A DNA stretch of 64,000 bases. Origin: Hordeum vulgare subsp. vulgare (taxonomy: Eukaryota; Streptophyta; Magnoliopsida; Poales; Poaceae). Location of the stretch: positions 211,432,741 through 211,496,740 of the forward strand of contig NC_058518.1 of assembly GCF_904849725.1 (NCBI RefSeq), given 5' to 3'. How positions within the stretch are numbered: position 1 is the stretch's first letter; each line of letters opens with the position of its first letter. The position numbers were made by a program, and so were the translations under genes. The notes under the pieces are model-generated. The model was not told where the DNA came from, made no database searches, and worked only from the letters and a program-made list of their open reading frames with translations. Shown one piece after another: positions 22,623 to 32,856 of this stretch.

Positions 22623-22944
22623 TTCTCCCGCTATTTAAAGAGGCAGGAACGGGAAACGAGGCTGTCAAGGTGGAGATCGAGGCGACGACAAGTCAGTAAA
22701 TGCAATGATGGCGCCTAGATTTCTGGGATAAGCAATTATGGGCGAAAGATTCGCTCACAGTTACAGTGTTTTGGGGACTGGAGCCGAGGACACGAGGCGG
22801 ACGCCTTTAATACTGAATGTCGACTCAGATTAAGTGCCATGGATGGCGGCTGAACGTTTGCTGGGGGCTCGAAATGAGGAGAGTCGCCCCAAGATTGATG
22901 GGAGATTATTGACACAAATGAATTCATCACAATCTCGGGCCTAA

Positions 22945-23441
22945 TGTTGGGGATATTACCTGTGGGTAACCTGCCCTTAACGGGCCGGGTCACCAAAGGG
23001 GCGACTCACCCTTGGTTATGCGTCCAGTGGCCCAGGAGTCATAGGGCGGTTCAAACAGACCATGTGGATGATGAAACGTCAAGGAAGCTCCTGGTTGTGG
23101 GGAACACGACGACTTAGAGATAAGGAAAGTTACCAAGAGTGGAATGGCAGGACTTTTTAAACCCTAGGGCGTCAACCTGTATATAAAGGCGAGTCCCAGG
23201 GAAAGGTCAGGCGAGTTAGAGAGAATCGAGAGCTAGGTCAGGCGAGTTACGCCCTCCTTGTAATCAAAACCACCATTAATCTACACAAAGTAGGACGTAG
23301 GCTTTTACCTCCTCACGAGGGGCCGAACATGGGTAAATCCGAGTCTCGCTTTCACTCACCCCCTTTGAGTCGCCACCAAGGTGCGATGGCTCCATCTTTA
23401 AGTCCTTCCACGAGGACATCTGCCGTGATAAAACCACGACA
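22945..23441 (+). repeat. 3' LTR of element B
   Basis: 497 bp, TGTTGGGG to CCACGACA, matching 10183-10679 with about 32 substitutions by hand count. The TATA box is at 23180-23187. Confidence 0.95.
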
Positions 23442-23446
23442 GACAT
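23442..23446. repeat. Target-site duplication of element B, right copy (GACAT)
   Basis: Identical to 10178-10182. Confidence 0.95.
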
Positions 23447-23681
23447 CGTCTTCTCCCTCAACGAGAAAATTAAATTCCTCCATAGCTAGATCCACGACCT
23501 TCAAAGCCAAGTCTTTGAATATGAGGCAAGGTTTAAAGGTATGAGTTTGGCTGCCAGTTGCAGGATCCGAGATACTCACTTTTCCTCTTATTATGATGAG
23601 CCTCTGCCATGGGAACCGGAGGACAAGATTGCTTCTACTTCATCACCACCACCTCCTTCTTCATCACCAAAAGAAAATTGA
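23447..23681 (+). pseudogene. Env-position ORF of element A, 3' part
   Basis: It continues the frame broken at 10182: VFSLNEKIKFLHS, an in-frame TAG at 23487-23489, then IHDLQSQVFEYEARF, SSYYDEPLPWEPEDK and a Ser/Pro tail ending at TGA 23679-23681. Apart from B and the one TAG, this frame is clean over about 175 codons. It was therefore either recently functional or under little decay when B arrived. No known domain was recognised. Confidence 0.6.
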
Positions 23682-25252
23682 GTATCGGGTATGGGCACTC
23701 CCCTTGGCTTTCGCCAAGCTTGGGGGAGGTGCCCCGGTATCGCATCATCTCCACTATCTTTTACCTTTACTTTTCTTAGTTCGATCCATGGTTATCTTTT
23801 GCTTTAGATGAATAAAAGTTTAGTTCGGTATTCTTTCCAAGAGTTTGCTTAGTGATCAATCTATGCAATCATGTGCGAGATATATAATAAAGTTTAGTTT
23901 GAGTTTTGCCTTCTTTACTTTCTTTCTTCAATAAAAAGAAAATAAATAAATGAAAAAGATCATATGCTAATCTTATGGTAAGTGATGACATTACACAAGG
24001 AAAAGTATAAGTAGAAAATTTTATTGTAGATTGACAAACATAGCATTGGTCAATGATGCTACTCATGATAGAATTAATAAGGGAAGAGAAGATTCACATG
24101 CAAATACACTATCCTGGAAATCTTTTGTGATTGTGAGCACCCATCAAAATATTATATGCCAAAATTGTTGACGTTGGACAAGGAAGACAACGTAATGAAT
24201 TATGTTTGTTCATATTCACATAGAAGTTATATTGTCATGGATCCTTCAACATGTGTTGCTTTCCCCTATCTTTGCTAGCCAAAAATTCCGCACTAAGTAG
24301 AGATACTACTTGTGCATCCAAAACCCTTAAACCCAAATCTTGTTTGAGAGTCCACCATACGTACCTATGGATGGAGTAATATCCTTCAAGTAAGTTGTCA
24401 TCGGTGCAAAAAGGGCAATAAAAATTGCTTCTAAAAGTGTAAGATCATTTAGTGTAAGGGGAAATTGAGCGTTGTACGAACTTGTGATGGTCAAGAATAA
24501 AAGCGACAGACTGCATAATAAAGGTTGCCATCACAAGGGGCAATATAACGTGACATTCTCTTGCACTAAGGGGTTGAGCATACAAACAGAATGCGCATGG
24601 CAACATCTCCTTCCCTCTGCGAGGGGCCTATCTTTTACTTTTATGTATTTACTTTCATGCAAGAGTCAAAGTTTTTGTCTCTATTCCTTTTTATTTTCTC
24701 CTTTGGCAAGAATCATGTGGTGATGAAAGATCTAGGCACAAATATCCAGTTGAATATGGGTAGCATGAGTTATTATTGTTCACATCACCGTTGAGGTGAA
24801 TTCGTTGGGAGGGGAAAGTATAAGCCCCTATCTCTCTATGTGTCCGGTTGAAACGTTTTTATCATGTGTACGCGGTGAGTGTTAGCAATCATAGAAGACT
24901 AAATGATGGTTAACTATGTGGACTTGCCTGAAGACTCCGATATGTGGCCCTTCCTAAAAATATGATGAATTGTAGTTGCAAAGTTGACTAAGAACATAGT
25001 TTGTTGGTTTCCAATAGAGTTTATGCTTTATACTTCGATGTTGTGATGAATTGTCACTTGTTCATGAGAAGCCTATGATAAAAGTTCTATGATCAAACTT
25101 TTATGTTAAATTTTGTTGTTGTAATAAAAAGTTACATGATGCTGCTATGTCTGTATTTTTGTTTTTATCAACACCTCTCTCTCTAAGCATTTGGACATGT
25201 TTCTCGAATTCGGCTTTCGCTTGAGGATGAGCGAGGTCTAAGGTTGGGGAGT
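23682..25252 (+). other. 3' non-coding tail of element A, ending in a purine tract
   Basis: It begins with CTTTCGCCAAGCTTGGGGGAGG (around 23710-23730) and ends with AAGGTTGGGGAG just before the LTR, the likely polypurine tract (25240-25251). In between it is AT-rich with no convincing ORF. The layout (AAGCTTGGGG... after the env-position ORF, then about 1.5-1.9 kb) is the same in element C (33778-35704). Confidence 0.65.
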
Positions 25253-26760
25253 TGATACTTCCATTTTGCATCATGTTTTCTACTGTTATTTATGTTATTT
25301 TATTGTATAATAATGTTGTTTGGAGTAATTCTAGTGCCTTTTTCTCTCACAATATGCCAGGTATACACAAAGGGGGAGAATCCTGGCAGCTGGAAATCTA
25401 GACCTGAAAAAGTTACATCAGGTACCTATTCTGCACAACTCCAAATGAGCTGGAACTTTACTAGGAATTTTGATGGAATATTTGAGGAATATTGGAGCAA
25501 ATAAGTACTAGAGGGGGCCCACTATGTGCGCACAACCCACCTGGGCGAGCGAGGGATCACATGCATGCCCCGGTGGGTTCTGCTCAGCTAGGCCCACCTC
25601 CGGTGCCCCTCTTATGGTATATAAGTCATTTTGACCTAGAAAAAGGAGGAGAGGACTTTCAGGATGAAGCGCCACGGTCTCGAGGCGGAACTTGGGCAGG
25701 AGCAATTTGGCCCTCCTAGGGAGCGATTCCGCTGGGGGAAGTTCCGTCCCGGAGGGGGAAATCATCATCATCATCATCAACAACTCTCCGATCTTGGGGA
25801 GGGCTATCTTCATCAACATCAACATCACCAACTCCTCTCAAACCCTAGTTCATCTCTTGTTTTCAATGTTTGTACCGGAACAATAGATTGGTGCTTTTGG
25901 GTGACTAGTAGTGTTGATTACATCTTGTAGTTGATTACTATATGGTTTATTTGCTGGAACATTATATGTTCAGATACATTATGCTATTTAATACCCCTCT
26001 GATCTTGAGCATGATTATCATTTGTGAGTAGTTACTTTTGTTCTAGAGGTCACGGGAGAAATCATGTTGCAAGTAATCATGTGGACTTGATATGTGTTCG
26101 ATATTTTGATGATATGTATGTTGTGATTCCCTTACTGGTGTCATGTGAACGTCGACTACATGACACTTCACCATATTTGGGCCTAAGGGAATGCCCTGTG
26201 GAGTAGTTATTAGATGATGGGTTGCGAGCGTGACAGAACCTTAAACCCTAGTTTATGCGCTATTCCGTAAGGGACCGATTGGATCCAAAAGTTTAATGTT
26301 ATGGTTAGAATTTATTCTTAATACTTTTCTCATAGTTGCGGATGTTTGCGAGAGGGTTAATCATAAGTAGGACGTTTGTTCAAGTAAGAACAACACCTAA
26401 GCACTGGTCCACCCACAAACCAAATTATCAAAGTAGCGAACACGAATTAAGCCAACATGATGAAAGTGAATAGATGAAATTCCCGTGTACCCTGAAGAAC
26501 ACTTTGCTTATCATAAGAGACCGTTTTGGCCTGTCCTTTGCCTCAGGATTGGGCTACCTTGCTACACTTTTGTAACTACTATTGTTACTTGCTCGTTACA
26601 AATTATCTTGCTATCAAACTACTCTGCTACTTACAATTTTAGCATTTGCGGACATTACCTTGCTGAAAACCACTTTTCATTTCCTTCTGCTCCTCGTTGG
26701 GTTTGGCACTCTTACTTATCGATAAGGCTACAATTGATCCCATATAATTGTGGGTCATGA
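25253..26760 (+). repeat. 3' LTR of element A
   Basis: It starts TGATACTTCCATTTTGC and ends near TGTGGGTCATGA (the parent end is probably ...TCA). There is a TATA box, TATATAAG, at 25618-25625 and a GC-rich patch before it at 25525-25610. A short (ATC)n run is at about 25760-25780. No second copy of this LTR is in the window. Confidence 0.75.
25618..25625 (+). promoter_or_regulatory. TATA box in element A 3' LTR
   Basis: TATATAAG lies downstream of the GC-rich patch and about 365 bp into the LTR. Confidence 0.55.
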
Positions 26761-28187
26761 GTCATCGGAGTCATTGTGTATCACCGGCTCCGGCTCGCGA
26801 AGCACGATGGCATCGACGACGTCAAGGCTACTCTGTTGTCCACACGAGACCTCACCTGCGGCGACAACAATCTCTCTACCGAACTTCTCATTGTGCTCAG
26901 GTGCTTCAACGGCCCCGGTGTGGTCACTCCCTCCCATGGTGCGTTTTTCTGCAATCTAATGCACTTCAGATAGTGGTGACATGTGAGAACAGCAGTGAGA
27001 ATGCATGGGTGGGGAGTATTGTGCGTAGCGAGAAGTGGGAGTTCAACCGCCTATTGAAACCAGCGGTTCATTCGTCATTAATATGGAGCAGTTGGAGGGA
27101 GGCGGCTTGTGGTCAAAGGGTCTGCTCGCCTCCCGATCAGCCTAAAGAGTGGACTTCACACATGTGTACCTTCAATTCACATGCCTAACGTCACGTCTCC
27201 CGATGAGACCGTGGAGCAACATGCCTCCCGTCTGTTCACACACATGCTTGCACGCCTACTGGTCAGCCTGTGCGGCTGGCGGCCGAACAAGAGCATATAA
27301 TGCACACACATGCGTCCCATAAAATCAAATCCGCTTGCATAGATCGCATGACATGTATTTTTATTTTTCTTTTTTGAGCAATAATTCTACTTATTTATTA
27401 TTACTTATAAGAAGCTACGACACATACATTATTTTTGTAACGCCAACGGTTGGATTAATAAACCATTTATGATGTTAACATGGAAATTTTGTGTTGCATC
27501 TATTAATAAGCTCCTGTTGGCAAGAAGCTTACATGAAAGCTTGTCTCAAATTGGACAATTTATTATCCACGACCTATTGGTTCGATATCATGACAACATG
27601 GTTCCATATCATAGCAGCTCGTGAATGTTTCATGAATACTATCTTATCCGGGGATTTAATGGAATTTGAAAACCAATATTCTCAATGTTTGAGGCCAAGC
27701 CATGAGGCCGAGATATTTTAAATTTGTTGCCTTTTCTTGCACGGGGACTAAACATGCAGCTAATACATAGAATTTTATTTTTCTAATCCATTTTGGTGCA
27801 CAACTAGGTGTGTGTAGTTCAACTTTAAAATGTACATATTAAATCCTTGGGGAATCAATTTAATGTATGAAAAACGTGTAGTGTTATATTAATACAAATT
27901 TTAACACAACACTCCTATTGTCACATGTTCTGAAAGGAGCGAAGTTGTCCCTAGCTTTCGATGAGATGGTGGCTATTGTTTTTCGTGTAGCAGATTTTGA
28001 CGATCCGACTATGAACATGTGAGGACATCACGCCTTAACAATCTTTAAACCAACTCTGGGAGGTTATTGACTAGACCGTAGTACAATAAACCTAACCATG
28101 AAGCCCTGTTTCCTGCAAGCAAACAAAGAACAAGCAAGAAACTGAAATAGCAATCTGGATATTGCGAATATAAGAGGAAAGCTTTAT
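26761..28187. other. Possible low-copy island with no recognised element
   Basis: This stretch lies between the end of A's LTR and the truncated LTR of C, and I recognise no transposon in it. On the minus strand, 26937-26755 reads as a 60-codon frame (MGGSDHTGAVEAPEHNEKFG ... EPEPVIHNDSDDS) that could be the end of a gene; TTGCAG lies just upstream of it. On the plus strand, 27491-27721 is open for 76 codons with no known motif. About 27340-27480 and 27720-27910 are AT-rich. The function is unknown, and it may hold decayed fragments. Confidence 0.35.
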
Positions 28188-29125
28188 CGTAGGCTCGCTG
28201 GGCGGTGATGAGTAGGATGAGATCTATCATGTAATCGAGTTAGTTTTGATGGGGATTGATCCCTAGTATCCACTATGTTCTGAGATTGATGTTGCTACTA
28301 CTTTGCCATGCTTAATGCTTGTCACTAGGGCCCGAGTGCCATGATTTCCGATCTGAAATTATTATGTTGTCACTAATATATGTGTGTTTTAGATCCGATC
28401 TTGCAAGTTGTAGTTACCTACTATGTGTTATGATCCGGCAACCCCGGAGTGACAATAACCGAAACCACTCCCGGTGATGACCACAGTTTGTCCTATTGCT
28501 CCTACTACTATTGCTACTGCTGTTACTTGTCTTGCTCTGCTGCTGCTACTACTGTTGCTACTGCTGGTACTTGTTTTGCTCTGCTGCTGCTGCTACTACT
28601 GTTGCTATTATTGTCGCTTGCTATTGTTGCTACTTGCTACTGTTGTCACTACTCTTGTTCTTTGACGCTGCTATTGCTCGTTACATTGCTGCTACCTGCT
28701 ACAATCTTGATTCGCTGGTCGTTGATGGGAACTGACAATTTCCGTCCACGAGGCAACTTGGCGCCATTGATACAATTGATAGGAATAGTCTGCCGTCAAC
28801 AGATCATTTCTGAAACCGTTGTTATCACACTACTATGCTGCTACTACTTTGCTTGCAGATACTAATCTTTCAGGTGTGGTTGAATCTGACAAATTCAGCT
28901 GCTAATACTCGAGAGTATTCTCTCACCTCCTGCCCGGCGTACCAACAAATTTGGGTCGAATACTCTACCCTCGAAAACTGTTGCGAACCCACGCGCTGGT
29001 GGGCCATCAACAACAATCTTCTAGTTTCGTTGTCGGGGAGTGCTAGCAGCATTCTTTTGGTGCCATTGCAGGGGAAGGTTTGTTGTCATCCGCATTCGTC
29101 TAGCCATCGCCAGAGATTGCAATCA
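28188..29125 (+). repeat. 5' LTR of element C, missing about 530 bp at its start
   Basis: It aligns with 36236-37457 from CGTAGGCTC on. The corresponding first part of the 3' LTR (35705-36235) is absent. It also lacks 279 bp found at 36544-36822 of the 3' LTR. I count 12 differences in the first 292 aligned bases. A CTG/CTA-rich stretch (28497-28690) gives long Leu/Cys/Thr-rich frames that are not genes. Confidence 0.85.
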
Positions 29126-29154
29126 ACATTTTTCTAGCGCCGTTGCTGGGGAGG
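29007..29154 (+). promoter_or_regulatory. Primer-binding site of C and two upstream copies of it
   Basis: The functional-position site after the LTR is 29126-29154 (CTAGCGCCGTTGCTGGGGAGG), close to the complement of a tRNA-Asp 3' end (TGGCGCCGTTGCCGGGGA). Two related copies lie inside the LTR: 29016-29040 (TCTAGTTTCGTTGTCGGGGAG) and 29049-29078 (TTTTGGTGCCATTGCAGGGG). Both are also in the 3' LTR (37341-37372 and 37381-37410). Confidence 0.7.
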
Positions 29155-29202
29155 TATTGCTATATTCTCTGAGTTACTTGGGACTTATATCTGCTGATCA
29201 CT

Positions 29203-31217
29203 ATGAAGAATCTGAAGGATCCGAAAACCAAAGTCTTGCCCTCAACTACGAGGGGAGGTAAGGAATTCCCATCTAGCTCTACACTTGATTCACCTTCAGT
29301 TATGAGTAAGTTTGCGACATCACCTCCTGCTAGAAATCTTGATATGTCGCCTGTGCTTGATGATGCTTATGATGCTACTGCTAGAGATGATATGCTTGAT
29401 ACTATGCGTGATACTGCTAGAGATGCTATGCTTGATACTATATCTGATGATACTATGCTTGATACTATGCCTGATACTGCTAGAGATGCTATTTTGCCTG
29501 ATGATGCTATTCTTGATACTGCTAGAGATACTCCTTTGCCTGATGTTCCACTAGGAGTGTTCCTTGATGCTCATATTGCTAGAGTTTCTGCCAATTTTCT
29601 CGATGCTTCTGAAACTGTCGATACTATTGAGATAGAACCTGCTTTTGGTCCTGCTAGATCTAGCTCTCCTAGATATGAATTGCCTGATATACCTGAGGGT
29701 TACGTTATGGAGGGAGAGATAGGTGAGGATTTTCTTACGTGTAAGGATGCCTATGACGCTGAGAAATTACTTCTCAAGTGGAAGGAAAAATCTCGGGAAG
29801 CTAGGATGACAAATGACCCGAAGTTTGCCACTTCGCCTATCTTTATCACCGATAAGGATTATGAATTCTTTGTCGATCCTGAGATAATCTCTCTAGTCGA
29901 ATCTGATCCTTTTCACGGTTATGAGTCTGAGACGGTCATATCCCATCTTGCCAAACTACACGAAATAGCCAACCTTTTCACTAATGAGGAGAAGATCCGT
30001 CGCTACTATATCCTTAAGTTGTTTCCTTTCTCTCTAAAGGATGACGCTAAAGCCTGGTTCACCTCTCTTGCTTGTGGATGTGTGCGTAGTCCCCAGGAGA
30101 TGGTCTATTACTTCTGTGACAAATATTTCCCTGCCCATAAGAAGCAAGCTGCCTTGCAGGAAATATACAACTTTGCTCAACTCCAAGAAGAGAGTCTTCC
30201 ACAAGCTTGGGGGAGGCTCGTTCAGCTACAAAATGCTTTGCCTGATCACCCTCTTAAGAAGAACGAGATACTTGATATCCTCTATAACGGACTTACCGAT
30301 GCCTCTAGAGACCACCTAGATAGTTGTGTCGGTTGTGTTTTTAGGGAATGAACTGTAGAACAAGCTGAGACTCTACTGAATAACATCTTGATCAACGATA
30401 ATGCTTGGACTATTCCCGAACCACCTCCTAAGCCAACTCCTAAGAAAAGAGGTATTCTATTCCTCACTCCCGAAGATATGCAAGAAGCCAAGAAATCTAT
30501 GCAAGAGAAAGGCATTAGATCTGAAGATGTCAAAAATCTACCACCTATCGAAGAGATCCATGGTCTCGATAACCCGATACAGATAGTGGAAGTAAATTCT
30601 CTGTGTAGGTTTGCTGAGAGTGATATTCCTTTTGATAAACCTGCTAGCCTATGCTTTGATGAATTTCACAACTTTGTTGCCAAACAACAGAGTTTCAATG
30701 ATTATGTTAGCAGACATTTGGAACAAAGTACTCGTATTCTTAGCCATTTAAGTGCTTGTGTAGACAGAAATGTCAATGATCTGAAGCTTCTGAGTAAACA
30801 TGCCTCTATGATTACTACTCAGGTAGAACAAGTACTTAAGCTCAAAATGACTTGATCAATGAATTAAATGACAACTCTATGAGAGTCATTACTAGAGGAG
30901 GCAAAATGACTCAGGAACCTCTGTATCCTGAAGGTTATCCTAAGAGAATTGATCAAGATTCTCAAGGAATCAATGCTGATACATCTAGTCGTCCTAAGGA
31001 GAAGAAGAATGATGATAGAAACCTGCACGCCAGTTCACCAAATATTGTCACACCTGAAGAACCTAATGATATCTCTTTATCTGATGCAAAAACATAATCT
31101 GATGATGAACATGAACCTGGTGACAATATGGACAATGACATTCATAATAATGCTCAACCTAGCAATGATGAGGATGTGGAGATTGAACCTACGGTTAATC
31201 CTGATAATCGATGACCT
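29203..31217 (+). pseudogene. Gag polyprotein (element C)
   Basis: It opens at MKNLKDPKTKVLPSTT (29203) and reads to TGA at 30349-30351. The same frame goes on to 30855, then shifts and continues to the protease with stops at 31095-31097 and 31213-31215. Near codons 60-120 is a run of DTARDAML/DTM-type repeats rich in Asp. The retrotransposon gag domain is at about 29880-30340 (HLAKLHEIANLFTNEEKIRR, LFPFSLKDDAKAWFTSL, LQEESLPQAWGRLVQL, EILDILYNGL). A Lys/Glu-rich linker follows. No CCHC knuckle is seen, as is usual for Athila-type gag. It would form particles if translated, but three stops and one shift prevent that. Confidence 0.8.
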
Positions 31218-32003
31218 AAGAAGTACGATAAGAATGACTTCACTGCTAGGAAACATGGTAAAGAGAGGGAGCCATGGGTTCAGAGACCTATGCCCTTTCC
31301 TCCTAAGCCATCCAAGAAAAAGGATGATGAGGATTTTGAGCGCTTCGTTGAGATGATAAGACCCGTCTTTCTGCAGATGGGGTTAACTGATATGCTCAAG
31401 ATGTCTCCATATGCCAAGTACATGAAAGATATCGTGACTAATAAATGGAAGATACCAGATCTTGAGATCTCCACCATGCTTACCAACTACACTTTCAAAG
31501 GTGGAACTCCTAAGAAACTTGGTGATCCCGGAGTGCCCACTATACCTTGCTCTATTAAAGGAAACTACGTAAGAACTGCCTTATGTGACGTTGGAGCCGG
31601 TATTAGTGTTATGCCACTCTCTCTTTATCGTAGACTTGAGTTGGATAAGTTGACACCCACTGAAATTTCTCTGCAAATGGCCGACAAATCAACTGCTTTC
31701 CCTATCGGCGTTTGCGATGATGTGCCTGTTGTGGTTGCTAACACCACTATCTTAATAGACTTTGTTATCTTGGATATTCCAAAGGATGATGCCATGGCTA
31801 TAATCCTCGAAAGACCCTTTTTAAACACTGCAGGGGCTGTTATAGATTGCAAAAAAGGCAATGTCACTTTCCATGTCAACGGTAATGAGCACACAGTGCA
31901 TTTTCCGAAGAAACGATATCAAATACATTGCATCAATGCTATCGAAAAGACTTCATTGATTCTCATTGGGAGCTTTGAATGCCTATTCCTCGTGTCAAGA
32001 TGA
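31218..32003 (+). pseudogene. Aspartic protease (element C)
   Basis: Open from 31290 to 32003. The catalytic segment is ALCDVGAGISVMPLSLYRRL (D-V-G-A at about 31586-31598). The end-of-domain motif is IILERPFLNTAGAVIDCKKG, where ERPFL replaces the usual GRPFL. Upstream lies the linker FERFVEMIRPVFLQMGLTDM. After VHFPKK the frame drifts, and sequence resembling MYDLLVGEIRIPIEVT ends at a stop at about 32051. RT should follow here in an autonomous element but does not. Confidence 0.75.
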
Positions 32004-32856
32004 TGTATGATTTGCTTGTTGGGGAGATACGCATCCCCATTGAGGTGACTTAGTGGCTATTCAAAAAATTTCCGTTCTCTCTTGCGATTCGAGAAGGTTT
32101 TGTCATAAGGACTTGATCAATCCCATTGACGGATTTCTTTCGATGACCATGAAACGGATGAATCAAAGAGTCACATACCTCTATTTTGAGTTTTCCTTTT
32201 CTGTTGCTTAGAAGAAAAATGATAGAATTAGTTTAGCTTTTCCTGTTTTCTGTTTTAGCGTCCCGGAAAAAAATACCTCGAAAATAAAAGTTCTCCAATG
32301 GTCCTGAAAATTTAGTATGATTTTATCTGGAATTTTTGAAAATTCCTGGGCGTGAGAGCTGGCCTGGGGCCCAGACCAGTGGGCCACAAGCCCTGCCACC
32401 GCCACCTACCCCCCTGGTGGCGGGGTGCAAGCTTGTGGGGCCCACAGGCACCCCTTCCACTCATTCCAGCTCCTAGCCTCTTCTTCCACCTCCAAAAAAA
32501 TTGTTTCGCAGCTCAAACCCGTGTTCTTGCTCATTTGGCTGTGATTTTCGATCTCCTTGCTCAAAGCAGCATTCTCCGAACCGTTTTGCGGAAATAACTC
32601 CTTGGTAAGTCACTCCTCCATTGGTCCAATTAGTTTTTGCTCTTGTGCTTTATCCTTTGTGAATTCTTGCTACCTTGGTGACCCTGTTCTTGAGCTATAA
32701 ATGTTGATTTTAGTTGGTCCCAAGTAGTTTTAGCGCGTGATACGGTCTCTAGGCACTAGTAGGTGTAGTTGCTACAAGTTGGGTTAATCCTAATTCACTT
32801 TTCTTTCGAGATCTCTAAAAAAATTCAGAATTTTTCAGAGCTATAAAAGGGAAAAG
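32004..32856 (+). other. Spacer before env-position ORF of C, resembling C's own LTR
   Basis: The part at 32270-32460 resembles 35840-36005 of the LTR: AAGTTCTCCAA-GGTCCTGAAAA, AGTGGGCCACAAGCCCTG, a CCGCCACC...CCCTGGTGGCGG inverted repeat, then CAAGCTTGTGGGGCCCACA. After it comes pyrimidine-rich DNA with AG acceptor-like sites (TTTCTTTCGAG near 32811; TTTTTCAG near 32839) and CTATAAAAG at 32841, just before the ATG. Confidence 0.55.

Larger units (their letters stand above)
10183..23441 (+). mobile_element. Element B: complete Tat/RIRE2-like gypsy retrotransposon (13.26 kb)
   Basis: It is bounded by 497-bp LTRs (10183-10679 and 22945-23441) and a 5-bp duplication, GACAT. The interior runs: primer site, gag, protease, RT, RNase H, a second RNase H, integrase, then about 5.7 kb with an antisense gene. 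The second RNase H and the antisense ORF between integrase and 3' LTR are known marks of the Tat lineage (Retand, Grande, RIRE2-like). By hand I count about 32 differences between the LTRs (6-7%), or roughly 2.5 million years at the often used 1.3e-8 grass LTR rate. All ORFs are broken, so it is a dead copy. Confidence 0.9.
6236..26760 (+). mobile_element. Element A: 5'-truncated Athila-like gypsy element, split by element B
   Basis: Order on the plus strand: protease C-terminus, RT, RNase H, integrase, GC-rich spacer, env-position ORF, long 3' non-coding tail, purine tract and a 1508-bp LTR (25253-26760). The env-position ORF is split by B (10183-23441). The gene order and the extra ORF after integrase fit the Athila lineage, and the LTR start TGATACTTCCATTTTGC fits Triticeae families of this type. 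The 5' LTR, gag and most of the protease are absent; minus-strand sequence stands there instead. Without B, A is about 7.3 kb here. All pol domains carry stops or shifts, so it cannot be autonomous. Confidence 0.75.

Noticed and set aside
22299..22668. Independent minus-strand genes of about 100 codons
   Set aside because: Several frames overlap. One fits as exon 1 of the antisense gene of B, so a separate gene is not needed.
28449..28865. Long Leu/Cys/Thr-rich frames here and at 36770-37194, which look like membrane proteins
   Set aside because: They come from the CTA/CTG-rich stretch inside both LTRs of element C, are open in several frames, and have no start context or conserved motif.
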